Below, piece after piece: positions 62,182 through 64,000 of a stretch of 64,000 nucleotides of DNA. How positions within the stretch are numbered: the first letter of the stretch is position 1; each line of letters begins with the position of its first letter. The translations under genes were made by a program, and so were the position numbers. The DNA is from Bacterioplanoides sp965200585 (GTDB lineage: Bacteria > Pseudomonadota > Gammaproteobacteria > Pseudomonadales > Oceanobacteraceae), in the NCBI RefSeq assembly GCF_965200585.1, contig NZ_OZ241361.1; one strand, 5' to 3'. The notes under the pieces are model-generated. The model ran no database searches. It was given only the letters and a program-made list of their open reading frames with translations, and was not told the DNA's origin.

Positions 62182-64000
62182 ACGAACCACTTCCGCCTTC
62201 TGCTCAGCAATATTCAACTGTTGCTGAGCTTCTACATCCAGCACTAACTTCTCTTTCTGCAATGCCCGGCGGTGAGACTCAGCCCGATAATTCAGATAAA
62301 TCTGTTGCAGCTTTTCCGCATCTTTTTTATCCATTAAACCGGTTTCAGAAAAACCATCCAGAATACGCATATTATCGGTATAGGTAAGCAGCGAAGTATG
62401 CGCTTTGCAGTTAGCCAGTACACCATACTGCACAATAAATTCGATATCGACAATGCCACCTTTATCCTGTTTCAGGTGATATTTTTCCGTGCTTTTACCA
62501 GCTTTTTCTTCGCCCGCTTTCTCAACGCCCTTTTTCTCAACACCGAGGTGATCCCGCATTTTCTGGCGCATTTCCCGCACATCTTTTTTCAGGCTTTCTT
62601 CTTCTCGCGGTTGAGTCAGAATTTTCTCGCGAATCGCCTGATACTCGGCAATCGTGCTGTCGCGGCCACATAATGCCCGGGCACGCACCAGCGCCTGATG
62701 TTCCCAGGTCCAGGCGTGTTTCTGCTGGTATTCATCAAACGCTTTAACCGACGCGACAATCATGCCGGAATTACCAGACGGACGCAGTCGCATATCCACT
62801 TCGTATAAATCACCGGAGCGGGTTTGGGTGGTCATAATATGAATCATGCGCTGACCCATACGGGTATAAAACACACCGTTATCCTGGCTGCGGTCGCCAG
62901 TGGTATAACGGTTCGGCGTGGAATTATGCAGAAAAACCAGATCCAGATCAGAACTATAACTCAGCTCTAAACCACCCACCTTGCCATAACCAATCACGGC
63001 AAATTCCGGCTCGGTTACCGGCTCTTTATCGGCATTGGTTGGGTAGCCGTATTTCGCCACCATTTGCTGCCAGGATAACCACATCACTTTATCGACCACC
63101 ACTTCGGCTAAATAAGTGAGGTAGTCGCTGACCTTCATAAGCGGTAGGGCATCCATCACTTCACAAGCGGCGGCCCGTAATTTATGCGCCCGAACAAACT
63201 GACGCAGTTGCTCCATTTGTTGTTCGAGATCATCTTCATCGATGCGTAATAAACGCAGATTTAATTCTTCGGCCAGTTCTTTTTTGTCCGGCAGTCGATA
63301 CAGGGTGGCGGGGTGTAATAATTCATCCAGCAATAACGGTGTTTGCGCAATGTATTCCGCTACCCACACCGACTCACCACACAATTTAACCAGTTGTGTT
63401 AATGCCTGAGGATTTTCTTTTAATAACACCAGATAAGCAGTACGGCGAAGTACCGCTTCCAGTAATGGAATAATACGCTCCAGTGTGTCTACCGGATTTT
63501 GGTGGCTCCATAATTCTTTTAATAACAGCGGCATTAACGCATCAAGACGTTCGCGGCCAATTTGTTGCATCATGGCAACGGCTTTTGAATCACGGAAGGT
63601 AGTTAATCGTTGTCTGACGGCATCGGAATTAATACACGCATGTTGTTGTAAAAACTCCTGCTCAGCACTGCCGTGTAATTCACCGTGCCATAAATCCAGC
63701 CAGCTATGATCTTGCTGCTGATTTTCTGTATCGTCGTCTTCGGCGGCAACAATTTGAGCAAAATGAAATTTCACTTTGTCGCGATGGTTATTCAGGGCGG
63801 TTACATAGTCATCCCAGTGATCAAACCCCAGCGACCAGGCAACCCGCAGCTGATTAATATCATCCTCCGGCAGTTGCTGAGTTTGTTCGTCGTTTAATGC
63901 CTGAATGGCGTGTTCGCTGTCGCGTAAAAATAAATACGCCTGTTTTAATTCATCACAAGCACCGGCCGGTAAATAGCCATCACCGGCCAGTATATCGAGC
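62158..64000 (-). CDS. glnE: Glutamine synthetase adenylyltransferase GlnE (N-terminal half outside window)
   Basis: GlnE adds or removes AMP on glutamine synthetase under PII control. The frame is open from the stop at 62158 to the right edge (614 residues visible), so GTG 63774 is internal. The C-terminal adenylyl-transferase domain is visible: GYGKVGGLELSYSSDLDLVF with the DxD site, and EVDMRLRPSGNSGMIV, then DKGGIVDIEFIVQY. A charged insert between HLG and YHLKQDKGG (VEKKGVEKAGEEKAGKSTEK) adds about 15 residues. It converges with the AT-rich cassette. Confidence 0.95.
   Translation of the reverse strand, partial: LDILAGDGYLPAGACDELKQAYLFLRDSEHAIQALNDEQTQQLPEDDINQLRVAWSLGFDHWDDYVTALNNHRDKVKFHFAQIVAAEDDDTENQQQDHSWLDLWHGELHGSAEQEFLQQHACINSDAVRQRLTTFRDSKAVAMMQQIGRERLDALMPLLLKELWSHQNPVDTLERIIPLLEAVLRRTAYLVLLKENPQALTQLVKLCGESVWVAEYIAQTPLLLDELLHPATLYRLPDKKELAEELNLRLLRIDEDDLEQQMEQLRQFVRAHKLRAAACEVMDALPLMKVSDYLTYLAEVVVDKVMWLSWQQMVAKYGYPTNADKEPVTEPEFAVIGYGKVGGLELSYSSDLDLVFLHNSTPNRYTTGDRSQDNGVFYTRMGQRMIHIMTTQTRSGDLYEVDMRLRPSGNSGMIVASVKAFDEYQQKHAWTWEHQALVRARALCGRDSTIAEYQAIREKILTQPREEESLKKDVREMRQKMRDHLGVEKKGVEKAGEEKAGKSTEKYHLKQDKGGIVDIEFIVQYGVLANCKAHTSLLTYTDNMRILDGFSETGLMDKKDAEKLQQIYLNYRAESHRRALQKEKLVLDVEAQQQLNIAEQKAEVVRLWGDWLE

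Overview
The window is chromosomal DNA of a marine-type gammaproteobacterium, most likely of the Oceanospirillales (Thalassolituus/Oceanobacter-like). This is inferred from the gene order birA-coaX-SPOR-tRNA(Tyr,Gly,Thr)-tufB-tRNA(Trp)-secE-nusG-rplKAJL-rpoBC-rpsLG-fusA-tufA-S10/spc/alpha ribosomal operons, and from a TRAP transporter, an Mrp Na+/H+ antiporter and several c-di-GMP and chemotaxis proteins. No species can be named from the sequence alone.

Layout. 1-1502 holds the end of a membrane chemoreceptor. 1616-4195 is a zinc-uptake unit: a Zur-box-like palindrome, a small Cys-containing protein and a His/Glu-rich TonB-dependent receptor of the ZnuD type. 4399-6738 is birA-coaX-SPOR protein with overlapping genes. 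6800-41480 is the translation/transcription core: four tRNAs, two tuf copies encoding identical proteins, secE, nusG, stalk and L1/L11 proteins, RNA polymerase beta, beta' and alpha, fusA, secY and the complete S10, spc and alpha ribosomal protein clusters. Promoters, terminators and RNA hairpins lie at the operon joints. The core is interrupted once, between tufA and rpsJ, by an opposite-strand gene for a soluble chemoreceptor with a C-terminal solute-binding domain.

From 41534 the genes are more variable: an alpha/beta hydrolase, a 300-base spacer with terminators on both strands (possible small RNA), a tatT-dctP-dctQ-dctM TRAP operon on the minus strand, a large PilZ-DUF1631-GGDEF-EAL protein with degenerate GGDEF/EAL motifs, a potassium-channel-like protein, a DksA/TraR zinc finger protein, a lone GAF protein, a CBS-pair protein, a ComFB-family protein, hemE and a six-gene Mrp antiporter operon with a fused mrpA-mrpB gene.

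The most notable element is an AT-rich two-gene cassette at 61136-62181, between mrpG and glnE. The first gene (TTG start) encodes a 144-residue protein whose whole length follows the diadenylate cyclase (DisA_N/DAC) fold pattern, but with DGA changed to DGF and RHR changed to RYV. The second starts on a GTG that overlaps the first stop codon (GTGA). It encodes two membrane helices followed by a beta-rich domain resembling the Cap15/2TM-beta effectors of CBASS and Panoptes anti-phage systems. A nucleotide-cyclase-like protein coupled to a 2TM-beta effector suggests a minimal cyclic-dinucleotide defence module. I do not recall a described system with this pairing. The cassette's 3' end overlaps the end of glnE tail-to-tail by 24 bases. 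glnE runs off the right edge of the window.
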